From NCBI GenBank assembly GCA_903870305.1, contig CAIQCM010000015.1, positions 1 through 7,823 on the forward strand: a DNA stretch of 7,823 nt, read 5' to 3'. The DNA is from an uncultured bacterium. Lineage in GTDB: Bacteria > Patescibacteriota > Patescibacteriia > CAIQCM01. Within the stretch, counting starts at the first letter, position 1, and the number at the start of each line of letters is the position of its first letter. The notes under the pieces were generated by a model. It searched no databases. It was not told the origin of the DNA and saw only the letters and a list, made by a program, of their open reading frames with translations. The translations under genes and the position numbers were made by a program. This document shows positions 5,673 through 7,823 of the stretch, piece by piece.

Positions 5673-6859
5673 ATACACAACAAAACATATTAGTAGCATC
5701 GGGCGGACTTTTTCTGGTGGCCGCGGCTCTTTTATTGGGCAACAAGTACCGGCTCTCGCCGGCGATAATTTCAACAACAGCGAAAGCTTCGTCGCCGCCG
5801 GTTTTGGCTAACATTCCCGCGCCGGCAGATCCCCCGCCGAAGACGGCCGCTCCCGTGCAGTCGTCGGTCAATCCGGCCAAGCCATTAACAACGCCGCCGA
5901 TCACTCCGCGCCCCAAAGCCGCCGCGGCGCCGGCTGTAAATGAGATAATGGCTTGGATATATCCGGGACAACAGGCGTGCAATGCAAAAACGGAATATTC
6001 CGACGGCCGAAAGATCGATGTTTTAAAACCTCAATATTTTACCGTTGGCTGGGACGGCAGTTTAAATCTTCTTACCGCGCAAAGCAGCGGCTGCAACGGC
6101 TATACGCCGCAAAACGTCGTTGACTTGAAAAAATATTCCCGGGAACAATACGCCACTGTCGCTTCCGGCGACGCTTCGAGCATGAACATATTTTTAACGG
6201 CCGCCTTGAATGACAACGCCGCGATCAATACGCTGGTATCGTTTGCCGTCGACAACAAGATCACCGGAATAGAGATAGATTTTGAGGATTTTGGAAATTG
6301 GAATGCGGATACGTACGATAATTATAAAAAATTCATCGCAAAGCTCGGTTTGGCGCTTCACAATAAAGGAAAAAAATTGATGATCGACGGCCCGGCAACT
6401 TCGAACAAAGTCGAAGAGGGTTGGTACCGCTGGCGCTATGCCGACTTTGTTTCGTTGCCCGTCGACAAAATGGTCGTTATGACCTACGACTATCAATTTG
6501 ACCAGGGCCCGGGGCAGGCGATCGCGCCAACCGCTTGGGTAAAGAACGTGATCAGTTGGACCCTTGGCCGATTTCCCTTAAAAAATCGCCTAACCTTTGG
6601 CATTGCTTCGTACGCTTACAAGGTTCCCGTCGGCACGCAAAAATTCACTTTGCTGACCTTTGACGAAATACGGCGCGAACCGGGTTTTTCAACCGCCAAG
6701 CGCGACCCCGGTTCAGGCGAAATGATGTGGCAGAACGGCGATACATTGTATGTCTATAATGACGGGAAAAGCATGAGCCAAGAACTGCAAACGATCAATG
6801 GCGCCGGCATTAATTCCGTTTCCGTTTGGCACCTCGGCGGCGATCCGTGGTTTTACTAG
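5669..6859 (+). CDS. Membrane-anchored GH18-family glycoside hydrolase
   Basis: The 396-residue protein has an uncleaved-looking signal anchor at residues 6-24 (NILVASGGLFLVAAALLLG), then a Pro/Ala/Lys linker to about 90, then a GH18-type barrel facing outside. Barrel landmarks are MAWIYPG (94-100) as the first strand, TGIEIDFEDF (199-208) carrying the catalytic Asp-x-Glu (D204, E206), MTYDYQF (271-277) as the conserved M-x-Y-D strand, GIASYAYKVP (311-320), and the closing SVWHLGGD (384-391). The usual DGxDxDxE reads TGIEIDFE, so the acid and its neighbour are kept while the first two aspartates are replaced. The only two cysteines (104 and 142) may form a disulfide. Family members cut beta-1,4-GlcNAc chains or peptidoglycan-like polymers. 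The overlap with the glycosyltransferase gene suggests it trims or releases that polymer, comparable in role to the hydrolase domain of PgaB. That role is inference. Confidence 0.9.
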   Translation: MNTQQNILVASGGLFLVAAALLLGNKYRLSPAIISTTAKASSPPVLANIPAPADPPPKTAAPVQSSVNPAKPLTTPPITPRPKAAAAPAVNEIMAWIYPGQQACNAKTEYSDGRKIDVLKPQYFTVGWDGSLNLLTAQSSGCNGYTPQNVVDLKKYSREQYATVASGDASSMNIFLTAALNDNAAINTLVSFAVDNKITGIEIDFEDFGNWNADTYDNYKKFIAKLGLALHNKGKKLMIDGPATSNKVEEGWYRWRYADFVSLPVDKMVVMTYDYQFDQGPGQAIAPTAWVKNVISWTLGRFPLKNRLTFGIASYAYKVPVGTQKFTLLTFDEIRREPGFSTAKRDPGSGEMMWQNGDTLYVYNDGKSMSQELQTINGAGINSVSVWHLGGDPWFY

Positions 6860-6925
6860 AGTGTAAGAACGATTTTTGTGGTTACTATTCCACATAATCG
6901 CATAAAATGGTAAAAAACAGATGAA

Positions 6926-7675
6926 ATGAATTTGTTTGGATCAAAAAAAGAAGCGTGGGTCATGGCCGGGGTCGCGGCGTTTTTTGTTTTGGTGACGTTT
7001 ATCTTCACCTTTGAGCCGCTGGTGACGGTGATCTTGAGCACCCGAACCATGCCCACTGCTACCACGGCGTCGATGACGGTCGCGCCGGCGCTGCATCCGA
7101 AGGCGGACTTTTTCGATGCGCTCATGGCGACCGTTCCCCCCAGCCACGGCTGGGCCGGCAATGTCGCATTGCTTAATAAAATCAAAAACTTGGTTTTTAG
7201 CCAAAAAATAATATCAGCGCGCACACAAACAAATTCGGCGGTTCTGGAAGATTCGATAGCGCCGGAACAATTGGTTAGCGATATTCGTCGCTTTTTGTCT
7301 AAATTAACGCCTTTTGAGATCAAGACCATTCTTCCGGACCAAACCAGCATGATTGAGACAGTTATTGATCCCGGACTTATTGATATTAAAACCGACAACG
7401 TGAAAAATCCTACGCTTTGGACTTTTACACAGACGAATCCACAGCTTGTTATCAAAAAAAGTGGCTCAAATAGCTTAATTTTTATAAATTATCCCCAGGT
7501 TGTGAATAGCCATGGGTTTGAATCGATTACCGGCTGCGCGGTTGAAACTACCGGCGTCAAAACCCTTACCTTCGATATTACGCGAAAACCATTGATTTCA
7601 AGCATTTATTCAAGTTTTTCGGCTTACTTTAAGCATTATTCATGTTTCCAGAGTTTTTCCACTTTTGTTCATTAA
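6926..7675 (+). CDS. Single-pass exported protein of unknown function, 249 residues
   Basis: I recognise no family. A short basic N-terminus (MNLFGSKKEAW) and one membrane span at about 12-37 are followed by a Thr/Ala-rich stretch (38-55) and an outside domain of mixed helix and strand (56-249). The membrane topology parallels the GH18 protein upstream, 66 bases away, with no terminator between them, so it may be the last gene of the same run. TAAAAT at 6903-6908 could be a -10 of its own. There is no good Shine-Dalgarno. One Cys lies in SITGCAVE (204) and another near the end (240). The DNA becomes more AT-rich from about 7400, and the last ~25 residues are Phe/Ser/Tyr-rich and overlap origin-like DNA, so the natural C-terminus may have been altered. 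A role at the cell surface with the polysaccharide genes is possible but not shown. Confidence 0.7.
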   Translation: MNLFGSKKEAWVMAGVAAFFVLVTFIFTFEPLVTVILSTRTMPTATTASMTVAPALHPKADFFDALMATVPPSHGWAGNVALLNKIKNLVFSQKIISARTQTNSAVLEDSIAPEQLVSDIRRFLSKLTPFEIKTILPDQTSMIETVIDPGLIDIKTDNVKNPTLWTFTQTNPQLVIKKSGSNSLIFINYPQVVNSHGFESITGCAVETTGVKTLTFDITRKPLISSIYSSFSAYFKHYSCFQSFSTFVH

Positions 7676-7731
7676 TGTTCATGGACTCGCGGGGATAAAG
7701 TTGGGGATAAACAGGGCGTATCTGTGGATAA
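7655..7731 (+). other. Cluster of DnaA-box-like 9-mers, possible replication origin or DnaA-controlled region
   Basis: Four sites resemble the DnaA box TTATCCACA or its complement: TTTTCCACT (7655-7663, 7/9), CGGGGATAA (7690-7698, 7/9), TGGGGATAA (7702-7710, 8/9) and TGTGGATAA (7723-7731, 9/9). The last three share one orientation. A further TTATCCCCA (8/9) is at 7489-7497 inside the preceding gene. The motif TGTTCAT also recurs at 7666, 7676 and 7738. Clustering in a non-coding stretch is what oriC or a DnaA-regulated promoter looks like, but dnaA or an AT-rich unwinding element is not visible before the window ends. Confidence 0.4.
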
Positions 7732-7765
7732 TTTTAGTGTTCATGAGTTTATTCCCTGGTGAGAG

Positions 7766-7820
7766 TTACACCTTGGTGTTTTACATACCAGGATATGTGT
7801 TTACTACGGTTGAGATTACA
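7766..7820 (+). repeat. Spaced TTACW motifs with symmetric 15-20-15 intervals
   Basis: TTACA, TTACA, TTACT and TTACA begin at 7766, 7781, 7801 and 7816, each preceded by a TG-containing run such as TGAGAG or TGAGA. A CCTGGT/ACCAGG inverted pair (7755-7760 and 7787-7792) brackets the first two. They follow directly on the DnaA-box-like cluster. Short motifs like these can arise by chance. Confidence 0.35.
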
Positions 7821-7823
7821 GTA

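Noticed and set aside
6860..6925. Terminator between the GH18 gene and the next gene (TGTGG...CCACA hairpin)
   Set aside because: The stem is only five pairs with an 8-base loop and has no T-run after it.

Overview
The window reads as ordinary bacterial chromosome of roughly 50% GC using the standard bacterial code. It most likely comes from an uncultured lineage in or near the Candidate Phyla Radiation (Patescibacteria). That placement is inference. It rests on the mix of one clear housekeeping gene with small, hard-to-assign genes, on weak or absent ribosome binding sites for many starts, and on a stand-alone PaaX/Cas2-fold gene of a kind I recall being common in those genomes. No phylogenetic marker was tested.

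Layout. (1) Positions 2-1084 (+) hold the C-terminal half of polynucleotide phosphorylase (pnp), closed by a strong intrinsic terminator. (2) Positions 1147-3823 hold three minus-strand genes, each with its own control signals: an unrecognised helical protein (1200-1943), a winged-helix plus Cas2-fold protein (2155-2712), and a TrpF-like TIM-barrel protein (3005-3748). The two outer genes have good Shine-Dalgarno sequences, TTGACA promoters and intrinsic terminators. The middle gene is bracketed by two nearly identical 34-bp palindromes. (3) Positions 3880-6859 hold a plus-strand run of overlapping or closely spaced genes: two very small membrane proteins, a processive family-2 glycosyltransferase of PgaC/NodC type, and a membrane-anchored GH18-family glycoside hydrolase. 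This looks like a module for making and trimming an exported polysaccharide, probably N-acetylglucosamine-based. (4) Positions 6926-7675 encode a further single-pass exported protein of unknown function. (5) The last ~170 bases are non-coding and carry a cluster of DnaA-box-like 9-mers, including one perfect box, followed by spaced TTACW motifs. This is origin-like or DnaA-regulated DNA whose right side is cut off by the window edge.

The most unusual feature is the 2107-2753 unit: a Cas2/PaaX-fold gene between two copies of the same palindrome, with no CRISPR array and no other cas gene in the window. It could be an autoregulated regulator with paired operators, or a small mobile or domesticated unit organised like REP/RAYT or IS200/IS605 elements, where hairpins at both ends bracket a nuclease gene. 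Sequence alone cannot decide between these.
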